Below, piece by piece: positions 10,292 through 22,900 of a DNA stretch of 64,000 bases. Both the position numbers and the translations under genes were made by a program. Under the pieces are notes generated by a model. The model saw only the letters and a program-made list of their open reading frames with translations, made no database searches and was not told where the DNA came from. This DNA comes from Costus lasius. Its lineage: Eukaryota; Streptophyta; Magnoliopsida; Zingiberales; Costaceae. The first letter of the stretch is position 1; each line of letters starts with the position of its first letter. The stretch spans positions 42,692,507 to 42,756,506 of the forward strand of contig CM050449.1 of the NCBI GenBank assembly GCA_027563935.2. The letters run 5' to 3'.

Positions 10292-13200
10292 CTAATGGTT
10301 GAGAAATCTCAAACCCATATTATTACAGTGCTTCTCATGCTTCTGCTGCGCCAGAAGCTTTGTAAGCGGGTCTGCCAGATTGTCATCTATATGAACCTTG
10401 CAGACTTTGATCTCGCCACGATCAATGATCTCCCGGATCAAGTGAAACCTTCTCTGTATGTGCTTGGACTTCTGGTGCGACCGTGGTTCCTTTGCTTGTG
10501 CTATTGCTCCAGTGTTATCACAGAAGATAACCAAAGGATCTGCACTCGAAGGAACAACACCAAGTTCCTGAACGAACTTACGAATCCACACTGCCTCCTT
10601 AGATGCTTCTGAGGCTGCACCATACTCGGCTTCTGTTGTGGAATCAGCAACAATTGACTGTTTGAAACTTTTCCACACCACTGCTCCTCCATTCAAGCTA
10701 AAAACATAGCCTGATTGCGATCGAAAATCATCCTGGTCAGATTGGAACGAAGCGTCAGTATATCCTTCAATACTGAGTTCTTCCTGACCTCCATATATCA
10801 AGAACATATCTTTGGTCCTCCGAAGATATTTCAAAATGTTCTTGACCGCAATCCAGTGTGCCTTCCCTGGATTACTTTGGAATCGACTGGTCACGCTTAA
10901 CCCGTAAGCGACGTCTGGGCGAGTACACAACATCGCATACATAATGGACCCAATAGCCGAAGCATAAGGCGTATTGTCCATTTCATCTTTCTCAGTCTGT
11001 GTTTGTGGACACTGACTCTTTGAAAGACTCAGACCATGTCTGACTGGAAGATATCCTCTTTTAGAATTTTCTAAATGGAATCTCTCTAGGACTTTATCGA
11101 TGTAAGTACTCTGGCACAGCCCGAGAAGCCTCTTAGATCTATCTCTGTAGATCTTCACACCTAATACATAGGCTGCTTCTCCTAAATCTTTCATCTGGAA
11201 ACATTTTCTTAACCATGCTTTGACCGCATGTAGTTCAGGAATATCGTTTCCAATGATTAAGATATCATCGACGTAGAGGACTAGGAAAGTAATCACGCTC
11301 CCACTAAACCTCTTATATACACACGGGTCATCTTCATTCTTGATGAAACCAAATTCACAGATTGATTCATCAAAATGAATATTCCAGCTTCTTGATGCTT
11401 GTTTAAGTCCATAAATGGACTTCTTTAATTTGCATATTTTATGACGATCCGATGGATTAGTGAAACCTTCAGGTTGTGTCATATACACATCCTCTTCTAA
11501 TTTTCCATTAAGGAAAGCGGTCTTCACATCCATCTGCCAGATCTCATAATCATAATATGCCGCTATCACGAGAATAATCCGAATAGACTTGAACATAGCT
11601 ACAGGAGAGAAAGTTTCATCATAATCTATCCCGTAGATTTGTTTGAAACCTTTCGCAACTAGCCTGCCTTTATAGGTAACCACGTTACCATCCATGTCAA
11701 TCTTCTTCTTGAAGATCCATTTACAGCCTATAGGGATTACTCCCGGAGGCGGATCAACCAAATCCCAAACTTGGTTATCTAACATGGAGTCCATCTCGGC
11801 GCGCATAGCTTCAAGCCATCTCGCTGAGTCCGGTCCACTGACCGCATCCGCATAAGTGAGGGGTTCATCATTAATGATGTAGACTCCGTCATAGCGCTCA
11901 GGCTGTCGACAGATCCTTCCCGATCTTTGCGGTTCCCGTGATATCTAAGCCTCAGGTTGTTCAATAACCTGATCTACTGGCTCAGGCTCATCCAATTGCG
12001 CTTGACTACTTTGTCCTTCTTCTGGATTCTCATCCAGGTTTATTTATCTCCCACTGGCTTCTTGTAGAAGAAATTCCTTCTCAAGAAAAATAGCCGTCCG
12101 AGCAACAAATACTTTGTTCTCTTTAGGATCGTAGAAATAATAACCCTTAGTTTCCTTAGGGTAACCGACAAAGATACATTTCTCAGATCTGCTCTCTAGT
12201 TTCCTAGAGGCGAGCTTTTTGACATAAGCCTCGCAACCCCAGATCTTAATAAATGTCAAGCTCGGCTGTTTCCCATACCATAACTCATATGGAGTCTTTG
12301 AAACTGCCTTGGATGGCACTCGGTTTAGTACCTTTGCAGCTGTTTCCAGTGAAAATCCCCAAAAGGAGTAAGGTAGAGTAGCCTGACTCATCATAGAACG
12401 AACCATATCCAGTAATGTTCTATTTCTCCTCTCAGACACACCATTCCATTGCGGTGTTCCTGGCGGAGTGAGCTGTGAGATAATCCCACACTCCTTAAGA
12501 TAGTCAGTAAACTCATGACTCAAGTATTCTCCACCTCGATCTGAGCGAACTGCCTTGATATTTCGGCCTAGCTGATTTTGTACTTCATTTTTGAACTCTT
12601 TGAACTTGTCAAAAGATTCACTTTTATGTCTCATTAGATAGACATACCCATATCTACTGAAATCATCAGTAAAGGTAATGAAGTATGAATAGCCACCTCT
12701 AGCATGTTTACTAAATGGCCCACACACATCACTATGTATAAGGTCAAGTAAACCTGAAGCCCTTTGACCTTTGTAAGAAAAAGGAGCCTTTGTCATTTTA
12801 CCCATTTAAACAAGCTTTGCATGTATCAATCTCCTCATAGGAGAATGATCCCAGCTGTCCATGATCATGCAACCGCTTAATGCGCTTCTTGTTAATATGG
12901 CCTAAACGACTATGCCATAGCAAGGTGCTGTCATCAGCATACTTGGCTTTCTTAATATCAATCTGTTGTATTGAACATTCCATGTCCAACATGAATAACC
13001 CATTGTTAATTGACCCAGTAGCATAAACAATATTATCAAAGGAAATATAACACTTTGAAATCTTGCATTCAAAGGAAAACCCTTTCCTGACAAGAGCAGG
13101 AATAGAGATAATATTCTTAGTTATGCTCGGTACAAAATAACAATTGTCCAGTTCTAATACAAGACCAGATGGTAAAGAGATGTGATAAACTCCTACAGCA

Positions 13201-14207
13201 ACAGCAGCAACCCGTGCCCCGTTTCCTACTCGTAGGTCCACCTCATGTTGTCCCACCTGTCTTCTTCTCTTGAGTTCCTGTACATTTGAACAAATGTGAA
13301 CTCCACATGCAGTGTCCAACACCCATGATATAGAAGAAGAAACCATGACTTCAGTCACGAAAATACCTGAGCCAGAAGCGAAAGGCTTACTTCCCTTCTT
13401 GTCTCCTTGGAGCACATTACAGTCCTTTTTCCAGTGACCTAACTGGCCACAATGGAAACATCTGTATTCCTTTGACCGCTTTATCTTTTGCTTTAGAGCC
13501 TTGTTGTAGCTCTTGATGGGGGCTTTGCCCTTCTTCCCCTTCTTCTTGTTCCTTGAAGGAACCATGAGGACAGAGGATGAAGGCGTTCCCTTCTCACGAG
13601 ACTGAGTCTGCTCTGTAGTCAAGAGCATGTTCAGCAACTCTGCCGGCGTACAGTCGATCTTGTTCATATTAAAATTAATAATGAATGGATCGAAAGAGGC
13701 CGGGAGAGACTGCAAGATGATATCTACAACAAGCTCCTGATTGATGGTATGTCCCAGCTTCTCTAGAGCCTCCTTGTACCCAATCATCTTGAGTACGTGA
13801 GCTCCCACTGGACTCCCTTCAGTCAGTTTGCTCTGAAAGAAAAGTTTAGTCAAATTATAGCGTTCAGTCCTCGCTTGTGCAGCATACAGCATCTTGAGGT
13901 TTGCTATAATTTCTATAGCAGATAGATCCTCATGCTGACGTTGCAGCTGTGGCGTCATAGACGCTAGCATCAAGCAAGCGACATCAATGCTATCATTGAC
14001 ATGCTTCTCATAAGCATCCCGAACCGCCCTTGCGGCGTTCGCAGCGGGTTGAGGCGGTATAGCCGTCTCGAGGACATACAGTTTCCTCTCAGCCTTAAGA
14101 ACAATCTTAAGGTGTCCGTACCAGTCTGAGAAGTTTGGCCCAGCAAACTTCTCCCTTTCCAGTAGGGATCGCACATTGAAGGCTGTGGTGTTCGTTGCTG
14201 CAGTAAT
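10292..14207 (-). pseudogene. Copia A1 gag-pol polyprotein, nearly intact
   Basis: One frame of about 1300 codons runs down from the putative splice acceptor at 14207. The order is gag, CCHC knuckle (C-FH-C-GQLG-H-WKKD-C near 13455), aspartic protease (LDTACG near 13310), integrase HHCC and D-D-E core (FTDDFSRYG, RSDRGGEY, GVSERRN; 12960-12400), copia RT (LYVDDILIIGND near 11275) and RNase H (YTDASF, ADSTTEAEY, CDNTGAIAQ; 10780-10480). Lesions: a +1 frameshift near 12806, TAA at 12044-12046 and TAG at 11945-11947 in the integrase-RT linker. There is no ATG at the gag start; the first in-frame candidate before the LEREKF region is GTG at 14174. See the intron entry for the proposed ATG in the LTR. 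Confidence 0.93.
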
Positions 14208-15061
14208 CTACAACAATGCAAGAACAGCAAGGTCAGTATCAATGTTAGAATCAATTCAGGACTTAAGAATGATTCTTTTCTCACTATTTTATCTGACTGA
14301 AAAATCCAGTAAAACAGTCCGAAAGAGTGAAACTCTTTTAGTGAGATGGGATCCAGATTTCATACTTGGTCTCCGCGTCCTGCTCAGGCGAGATAAGATG
14401 CACAGAGAGTACAAGCACTAATCTCTGGTAGGCAATCCCTGCCAATTGCCAACCCGTGCGATTCCCCTTCATCTGGGCAATCCAGCAGACTGTGCCAACT
14501 GAGTTGGTACAACACAGTCTCTGATCCCACAGATGGCTGCCTCCATATAGCTACTATATGCGCCACACATGTAGCCTACATGGTCAAGCTGACCCAACCT
14601 ACTCCCTGGACCACCACGTGCTATGCTGAGCAACGAGAAGCGATAAATCCCTTCTCTGTAACACGCAGGTGTAATCACACACCGTCTAAAGATAGATGAG
14701 CGTGCCCACTGAGTGGGTACAACACGGCCCCAACGATAGTCAGAACAGTGAGGTTTCGCGTCAGAAGGCTTACGAGCTTGATATTTAACGTTGGATTTTA
14801 ACGGTCTTTTATCTTCTTAACTATCATACAAACCCTATGGTGATAGAAGAAGATTAAATCATGCAGTTCTAATTATTTAAACAATAAATGAAAGCATGAT
14901 GATCTTATGTGGTAAAAGCCCATTAAGCCTAAGTAAGACCTTAATTAACTTAAGTCTTCACTTGAGCTCTTCATGGGTCTTTAGCATTTCATCTGGCCCA
15001 ACCCGGGCCCAAGCGCCCACTGCAGCTCAGGTGCGCCCACCAGGTAAAATGCGCCTGTCCT

Positions 15062-15118
15062 AGAGTCGAACCCTAGACCTCCCACTGGTGAAGCCACTTG
15101 CTGCATCCGCCTCTGCCA
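15062..15118 (-). other. tRNA-like A box/B box pair in A1 leader
   Basis: Minus-strand TGGCAGAGGCGG (15118-15107) resembles a pol III A box, and GGTTCGACTCT (15072-15062) matches 10 of 11 positions of the B-box consensus. The B box lies in a small T-arm-like hairpin (CTAGG-GTTCGAC-TCTAG). It is not a complete tRNA. Confidence 0.5.
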
Positions 15119-16025
15119 AGTGTGCTCTGTGCTCATGTCTGATTAAAATACAATTTAATCTATCTAGACATGAATGACACGCAGGTTAATTACACTTTAT
15201 AAATTAATTAAAATGTGATGCGCAGATCATAATAAATATTAATTTATAATTTTAATCCAGGCACGCAGGCCCCAGCACAGCACACATTAAATAGGCAGCC
15301 CACATAAGATTAAATAAACAAGGAATATGGTATACATTCATCATGTGATCCAAACCAGAAAATAAAATTTTTCGAAAACCCATTGGCATCAATTTTTTTA
15401 TTTTCCTTATGAGCCCTACTACCTCACAACAGTCCATTAATAGGGATCCACTCATCATACCTAGTCAGATCCACTGCCCTTGCATGCACCAAGTCGTAAC
15501 TGACTTGAGCTGACCTAATGGTCAACCATGCATGCGCCAAGGGCTGAACGACCCTCATGAGTTCTGGCAAGCGGGTGTGACCCCGGGCCTAACTCATGCA
15601 CGTTCACTGGTTGTCTCAACCAGACATCGCTACACGCCTGTCCGCAGACGACCTATAGCCACCTCGTGCTTGCGCACAGGTGCCATCTGGTCGACCCATC
15701 TAGGCTGTCAGATGGTCTGATCAGACTAATTGGATCTTAACTAGACGATGACTTCAACCCTAATAACCCGTCTAAGTTTTTCAAGTAGGCGCCTCTTAGA
15801 TCTAGTGTATGCGCGCAAGAGAAGTTTTCATAAAAACAACAAGATGCGCCAAACAACATACATGCGCGAAGGAGAAATTATACATCTAAGATAAGCATGT
15901 ATTTTCGCCAACCAACATGAACAATTTTCGCATATTATGTAGTTTCGCATGTAACCTTTAGATCTAAACATTTGAGCAAACAAGGATCACACAATAGCAA
16001 TCATACGAACATACAAATAACCTTG

Positions 16026-16037
16026 GCTCTAATACCA
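16026..16037 (-). other. Copia A1 primer-binding site (Met-tRNA)
   Basis: Minus-strand TGGTATTAGAGC differs at one base from TGGTATCAGAGC, the usual complement of initiator Met-tRNA. It lies 2 bp inside the 5' LTR. Confidence 0.88.
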
Positions 16038-16039
16038 AT

Positions 16040-17719
16040 TGATAGTCCCTAAAGGGGGTTGGCGAAACCCTAAATAGGCGCATATATATATAAATTTTCA
16101 CAGCGGAAGCTAGGGCTTCTAGATCGATAGCATGTATGTCATATGATCAACTAAAACATGTATACATCGAAAAGGAGTCATACCATCGCCATTGCTTTGG
16201 ATGGCGCCTTGGAAGCAGAGATCGAAAGGGATCTCCTCCAAAAGATGCGCACACAAGATGTGATCGCCTACTCCTTGTTGATCTTTGTGCTAGCAAAGTT
16301 CTCCAAGAATCCTTGTCGAATGGAAGGGATGAGATGACTTGATTGCTTGGCCGAGACCTCTCCTTGTCGTCAACCCTCTTCACCACACGAGAATGTCGAG
16401 AGCCAGAGGCAAGAGGCGACAATAGGGCATGAAGAGAAGCGACGTGAGGCGTGGTCACGTTTAGCAACATGCTATCCAAAATTAGCAAAGCCTTAACGTG
16501 TGATGCGTTCACTCCAAGTGAACCATCACATTTTCCTCTCCCCTTGAACCATGCGCTCACTTGATGAGCCGGTTCAATTTGGTTTGGTTCAAAGACCAAT
16601 TAACCCAAGCCATTGGTCTAGATCACAATAAACCCTAAAGGTTCAAGATCTAACCGTTCATCTCTTGATGCTCCTGATCTCACCGATCTAGCATCAATTC
16701 TCTTGATCGAAGCTTACCGATCTCAAGCCCTAATCAATCAAACATGATCAGACCAGATCTCACTTACAATCAGAGTTTAAATCCCTTTAAACTGAACCCA
16801 AACAATTCAGTCCACACGAACTGACTTAAGTAAGCCATATCATCAAATTGTGCGACCCTAAGGGTTTCCTTTAAATGTCGGTAACGATAACTCACGTTAC
16901 CACGATCAGTGAGGGGTATCTAGCAACACATCACTGTCTCCCGATATAAAGGAAAGAGTCTTCCAAGACTACACCCAAACCACAGCACAAGTGTGAACCC
17001 AAGTCACTTGACATATGTGTTTCCTCTGCCACTGGATGTTCTTATTGGACAAGCGTGTCAAGCCTGTAATTCCAATATGATGAGAATGATTAGATCTGAT
17101 GAAACATAGTCATCTGGGTATGGCCATACACTTTCTCAATCATCTCATCCAGGGGGCCCCTTTAGAACATCACACTCCAAACAAGGAGACGACAATCCTA
17201 TATCTATTACTAGTGCCCTAACATGACTCATGTTCATTATCCAAGATAGTCTATAACCATTATGTTTCAAATGATATTGAACTACCTCAAAACAATGCCA
17301 ATCATCATTTAGAAACACAAGTGATCTCAAGTCAGAGGAAATATGCCACTTGTTTGCATACAAGGATTATTCACATTGTGACAAGCAATTGAATATCCTA
17401 GTAGGGTCTGTCCAGTACATCCAATGTACCCATGAGTCTACATCTTATTCCATGCTCGAAGCATCCTATAAGATTAGAACACATATTAGTCTCAATCATA
17501 TCAAGGCTGTCTCATGTTCACCAAGATATCTCGACTAAGGACTTTACTGCATGTCAGCCAAGCTGAACAGCATTGAGACATTATTCAGAAGTATACATAT
17601 TGGAGCAGATACTGTAACAACCTGAATAACAACCATTGCCTTTATAAACATAAAGTTTATACATGATACTGAAATAATCCCAAGACCTCAAACATTAGCC
17701 TTAAGGGCATACCCCAACA
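16040..17719 (-). repeat. Copia A1 5' LTR
   Basis: It is 1680 bp long, equal to the 3' LTR, and is followed by TSD ttgcg (17720-17724). Confidence 0.95.
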
Positions 17720-18204
17720 TTGCGATCGTTCACTTGGTGTGAACACATGATCGCATGTGGTGGCTTGCTATTTTTAGAAGCCATGATCTCAAAATGAGAC
17801 CACGCCTCACGTTCTAAGAGGTCTCTCTATTCTCGCCCCCTTGCTCACGACGACTCTCTCTCGTGTGTGAGTGTTGACGACAAGAGAAGGATTCGACCAA
17901 GCAAGAAAGATCATCTCTTCTCCCTTCACGCGATCAGGAGACCTTGGAGCCTTGCTAGCACAAGGATCGACAAGGAGTAGGCGATCACCCATCTTGTGTG
18001 CGCCACCTTTGGAGGAGAGCCACATCGCCCTCTTCTTCCAAGACGCCATCCAAGAAATGGCACTGGTATGATCTCTCTGTTGATCTATACAAACTCTTAA
18101 GTTGATCATATGACATGCATGCGTTCCTAGGAAACCCTAGATTCCGCCCATGCAAAATTTTATATGCGCATGCTTTAGGGTTTCGCCCCTTTAGGGAACT
18201 TTCA
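17720..18204 (+). repeat. Copia A2 5' LTR, right piece
   Basis: It begins with the ttgcg TSD copy and continues the LTR from 8591, matching 25087-25570 of the 3' LTR. It ends GGAACTTTCA. A TATA-like CTATTTTTAG lies near 17768, and an ATG-GCA-CTG run followed by GTATGA lies at 18057-18071. Confidence 0.93.
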
Positions 18205-18206
18205 AT

Positions 18207-18218
18207 TGGTATCAGAGC
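18207..18218 (+). other. Copia A2 primer-binding site (Met-tRNA)
   Basis: TGGTATCAGAGC is a perfect match to the usual initiator Met-tRNA complement, 2 bp after the LTR. Confidence 0.93.
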
Positions 18219-19061
18219 TAGTTCCTTGTATGTTTCATATGATTGCTTATTGTGATCCATGTTTGCGCCTACTAGCTGATCTAAAAGAGCATGCGTAAAT
18301 TTCCTGAATGTTTTACATTGGCGCATGCATGCAAGTTGGCGCTTGTTGTAGTTTTCTCAAAACTTACTTGCGCGCCCCTCACTAGATCTATAAGCGCCTG
18401 CTGTAAAAACTTAGACGGGTAATTAGGGTTGAAGTCATCGTCCAGTCTAGACCCGACAGTCTGATCAGACTATCTGACAGCCTAGATGGGTCGACCAGAT
18501 GGCACCTATGCGCAAGCATGAGGTGGCTATAGGTCGACTGCTGAAAGGCGTGTAGCGATGTCTGATTGAGACAACCAGATGAACGCCCATGATTAAGGCC
18601 CGGGGTCACACCCGCTTGCTTAAACTCATGAGGGATGTTCAGCCCTTCACGCATGCATTGTTGACCATGAGGTCGACTCAAGTCGGTTATGACTTGGTGC
18701 ATGCAAGGGCAGTGGGTCTGACTAGGTCTGATGAGTGGATCCCTATTAATGGACCGTTGTAAGGTAGTAGGGCACATAAGGAAATAAAATGAAGCCAATG
18801 GGTTTTTCAAAAATTTTATTTTCTTGATTGGATCACATGATGTTTGTATAACGTGATGATTGTCTATTTAATCTTATGTGGGCTGCCTAATTTTAATGTG
18901 TGCTGTGCTGGGGCCTGCGTGCCTGGAGTATTATTTGTAAATTATTATTGTGATCTGCGCATCACATTTTAATTAATTTATAAAGTGTAATTGACCTGCG
19001 TGTCAATCATGTCTAGATAGATTAAATTGTAATTTAATCAGACATGAGCACAGAGCACACT

Positions 19062-19118
19062 TGGCAGAGGCGCATGCAGCAAGTGGCTTCACCAGTGGGA
19101 GGTCTAGGGTTCGATTCT
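19062..19118 (+). other. tRNA-like A box/B box pair in A2 leader
   Basis: TGGCAGAGGCG (from 19062) and GGTTCGATTCT (19108-19118) lie 46 nt apart, a spacing usual for tRNA-type internal promoters. The B box sits in the hairpin CTAGG-GTTCGAT-TCTAG. Confidence 0.5.
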
Positions 19119-19457
19119 AGGATAGGCGCATTTTACATGGTGGGCGCACCTGAGCTGCAGTGGGCGCTTGGGGCCAGAGGAAATGCAAAAGACCCAAGAA
19201 GAGCTCAAGTGAAGACTTAAGTTAATTAAGGTCTTACTTAGGCTTAATGGGCTTTTACCACATAAGATCATCATGCTTTTAATTTACTGTTTAAGTAATT
19301 TAATAACTGCATGATTTATTCTTCTGCTATCACCATAGGGTTTGAATGATAGTAAGAAGATAAAAGGACCGTTAAAATCCAACATTAAAATATCAAGCAC
19401 GTAAGCCTTCTGACGTGAAACCTCACTGTTCTGACTATCGTTGGGGCCGTGTTGTAA

Positions 19458-19793
19458 CCACTCAGTGGGCACGCCCATCTATCTTCAGACGGTGTGTGAT
19501 TACACCTACGTGTTACAGAGAAGGGATTTATCGCTTCTCGTTGCTCAGCATAGCACGTGGTGGTCCAGGGAGTAGGTCGGGTCAGCTTGACCATGTAGGC
19601 TACATATTGAGCATATGGTAGCCAAATGGAGGCAGCCATCTGTGGGATCAGAGACTGTGTTGTACCAACTCAGTTGGCACAGTCTGCTGGATTGCCCAGA
19701 TGAAGGGGAATCGCACGGGTTGGCGATTGGCAGGGATTGCCTACCAGAAATTAGTGCTTGTACTCTCTGTGCATCTTATCTCGCCTGAGCGGG
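19458..19793 (+). other. Three leader hairpins of copia A2
   Basis: The hairpins are CCAC-TCA-GTGG (19458-19468), CCAAC-TCA-GTTGG (19665-19677) and CTCGC-CTGA-GCGGG (19780-19793). Start-to-start spacings are 207 and 115 bp, nearly the same as in the other copia elements of the window. Confidence 0.6.
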
Positions 19794-19964
19794 ATGCGGA
19801 GACCAAGTATGAAATCTGGATCCCATCTCACTAAAAGAGTTTTACTCTTTCGGGCTGTTTTGCTGGATTTTTCAGCCAGATAAAATAGTGAGAAAAGAAT
19901 CATTCTTAAGTCCTGAATTGATTCTAACATTGATACTGACCTTGCTGTTCTTGCATTGTTGTAG

Positions 19965-22900
19965 ATTACTGCAGCAACGAACACCACAACATTCAATGTG
20001 CGATCCCTACTAGAAAGGGAGAAGTTTGCTGGGCCAAACTTCTCAGACTGGTACGGACACCTTAAGATTGTTCTTAAGGCTGAGAGGAAACTGTATGTCC
20101 TCGAGACGGCTATACCGCCTCAACCCGCTGCGAACGCCGCTAGGGCGGTTCGGGAAGCTTATGAAAAGCATGTCAATGATAGCATTGACGTCGCTTGCCT
20201 TATGCTAGCGTCTATGACGCCACAGCTGCAGCGTTAGCATGAGGATTTATCAGCTATAGAAATTATAGCAAACCTCAAGCTGCTGTATGCTGCACAGGCA
20301 AGGACTGAACGCTATAATTTGACGAAACTTTTCTTTCAGAGCAAACTGACTGAAGGGAGTCCAGTGGGAGCTCACGTGCTCAAGTTGATTGGGTACAAGG
20401 AGGCTCTAGAGAAACTGGGACATACCATCAATCAGGAGCTTGTTGTAAACATCATCCTACAGTCTCTCCCGGCCTCTTTCGATCCGTTCATCATTAATTT
20501 TAATATGAACAAGATCGACTGTACGCCTGCAGAGTTACTGAACATGCTCTTGACTACTGAGCAAACTCAGTCTCGTGAGAAGGGAACGCCTTCATCCTCT
20601 GTCCTAATGGTTCCTTCAAGGAACAAGAAGAAGGGGAAGAAGGGCAAAGCCCCTGTCAAGAGCTACAACAAGGCACTAAAACAAAAGCTCAAGCGGTCAA
20701 AGGAATACAGATGTTTCCATTGTGGCCAGCTAGGTCACTGGAAAAAGGACTGTAAAGCGCTCCAAGGAGAGAAGAAGGGAAGCAACTCTTTCGCTTCTGG
20801 CTCAGGTATTTACGTGACTGAAGTCATGTTATCTTCTTCTATTTCATGGGTGTTAGACACTGCATGTGGAGTTCACATTTGTTCAAATGTACAGGAACTC
20901 AAGAGAAGAAGACAGGTGGGACAGCATGAGGTGGACCTACGAGTAGGAAACGGGGCACGGGATGCTACTGTTGCTGTAGGAGTTTATCACATCTCTTTAC
21001 CATCTGGTCTTGTATTAGAACTGGACAATTGTTATTTTGTACCGAGCATAACTAAGAATATTATCTCTATTCCTGCTCTTGTCAGGAAAGGGTTTTCCTT
21101 TGAATGCAAGATTTCAAAGTGTTATATTTCTTTTGATAATATTGTTTATGCTACTGGGTCGATTAACAATGGGTTATTCATGTTGGACATGGAATGTTCT
21201 ATACAACAAATTGATATTAAGAAAGCCAAGTATGCTGATGATAGCACCTTGCTATGGCATAGTCGTTTAGGCCATATTAACAAGAAGCGCATTAAGCGGT
21301 TGCATGACCATGGACTGCTGGGATCATTCTCCTATGAGGAGCTTGATACATGCAAAGCTTGTTTAATGGGCAAAATGACGAAGTATCCTTTTTCCAACAA
21401 AGGTCAAAGGCTTCAGGTTTACTTGACCTCATTCACAGTGATGTGTGTGGGCCATTTAGTAAACATGCCAGAGGTGGCTATTCATACTTCATTACCTTTA
21501 CTGATGATTTCAGTAGGTATGGTTATGTCTATCTAATGAGACATAAGAGTGAATCTTTTGACAAGTTCAAAGAGTTCAAAAATGAAGTACAAAATCAGCT
21601 AGGCCGAAATATCAAGGCACTTCGTTCAGATCGAGGTGGAGAATACTTGAGTCATGAGTTTACTGACTATCTGAAGGAGTGTGGGATTATCTCACAGCTC
21701 ACTCCGCCAGGAACACCGCAATGGAATGGTGTGTCTGAGAGGAGAAATAGAACCTTACTGGATATGGTTCGTTCTATGATGAGTCAGGCTACTCTACCTT
21801 ACTCCTTTTGGGGATTTGCACTGGAAACAGCTGCAAAGGTACTAAACCGAGTGCCATCCAAGGCCGTTTCAAAGACTCCATATGAGTTATGGTATGGGAA
21901 ACAGCCGAGCTTGACATTTATTAAGATCTGGGGTTGCGAGGCTTATGTCAAAAAGCTCGCCTCTGGGAAACTAGAGAGCAGATTTGAGAAATGTATCTTT
22001 GTCGGTTACCCTAAAGAAACAAAGGGTTATTATTTCTACGATCCCAAAGAGAACAAAGTATTTGTTGCTCGGACGGCTATTTTTCTTGAGAAGGAATTTC
22101 TTCTGCAAGAGGCCAGTGGGAGAGAAATAAAGCTGGATGAGAATCCAGAAGAAGGACAAAGTAGTCAAGTACAGTTGGATGAGCCTGAGCCAGTAGATCA
22201 GGTTACTGAACAACCTGAGGCTCAGATATCACGGGAACCGCGAAGATCGGGAAGGATCCGTCGACAGCCTGAGCGCCATGACGGAGTCTACATCATTGAT
22301 GATGAACCCCTCACTTATGCGGATGCGGTCAGTGGACCGGAATCAGCGAGATGGCTTGAAGCTATGCGAGCCGAGATGGACTCCATGTCAGATAACCAAG
22401 TTTGGGATTTGGTTGATCCGCCTCCGGGAGTAATCCCTATAGGCTGTAAGTGGATCTTCAAGAAGAAGATAGACATGGATGGTAACGTGGTTACCTATAA
22501 AGGCAGGCTAGTTGCGAAAGGTTTCAAACAAATCTACGGGATAGATTATGATGAAACTTTCTCTCCTGTAGCTATGTTCAAGTCTATTCGGATTATTCTT
22601 GCGATAGTGGCATATTATGATTATGAGATCTGGCAGATGGATGTGAAGACCGCTTTCCTTAATGGAAAACTAGAAGAGGATGTGTATATGACACAACCTG
22701 AAGGTTTCACCAATCCATCAGATCGTCATAAAATATGCAAATTAAAGAAGTCCATTTATGGACTTAAACAAGCATCAAGAAGCTGGAATATTCGTTTTGA
22801 TGAATCAATCTGTGAATTTGGTTTCATCAAGAATGAAGATGACCCGTGTGTATATAAGAGGTTTAGTGGGAGCGTGATTACTTTCCTAGTCCTCTACGTC

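Larger units (their letters stand above)
14208..16183 (-). other. Copia A1 leader: putative intron from LTR to gag
   Basis: On the minus strand an ATG-GCG-ATG run (16192-16184) in the 5' LTR is followed by GTATGA (donor GT at 16183-16182). The leader ends TTGTTGTAG (acceptor AG at 14209-14208). Removing the segment puts the LTR ATG in phase 0 with gag. The segment holds the primer site, a tRNA-like box pair (15118-15062) and three hairpins (14717-14705, 14507-14495, 14392-14379). No gene is seen in it. The splice sites are inferred from sequence and from agreement among copies only. Confidence 0.5.
8592..17719 (-). mobile_element. Copia A1, complete, inserted in A2 LTR
   Basis: A complete 9.1-kb minus-strand element with TSD ttgcg at 8587-8591 and 17720-17724. 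Both LTRs are 1680 bp (8592-10271 and 16040-17719) and differ at roughly a dozen sites by eye, which points to a recent insertion. The polyprotein has one frameshift and two stops. It belongs to the same family as its host A2. Confidence 0.96.
18066..19964 (+). other. Copia A2 leader: putative intron from LTR to gag
   Basis: The donor GT (18066-18067) follows ATG-GCA-CTG (18057-18065), and the acceptor AG (19963-19964) ends TTGCATTGTTGTAG. The exon after it begins in the gag frame, so the LTR ATG would be joined in phase 0. Without this, gag of A2 has no ATG before the conserved LEREKF region, and a TAG closes the frame just upstream. The segment contains the primer site, the tRNA-like boxes and three hairpins; no protein gene is seen. 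Transcript evidence is needed to confirm it. Confidence 0.5.

Noticed and set aside
10295..10612. 105-codon frame antisense to RNase H, recurring at 23558 and 57011
   Set aside because: It is the shadow of the conserved RNase H coding sequence in each A element.
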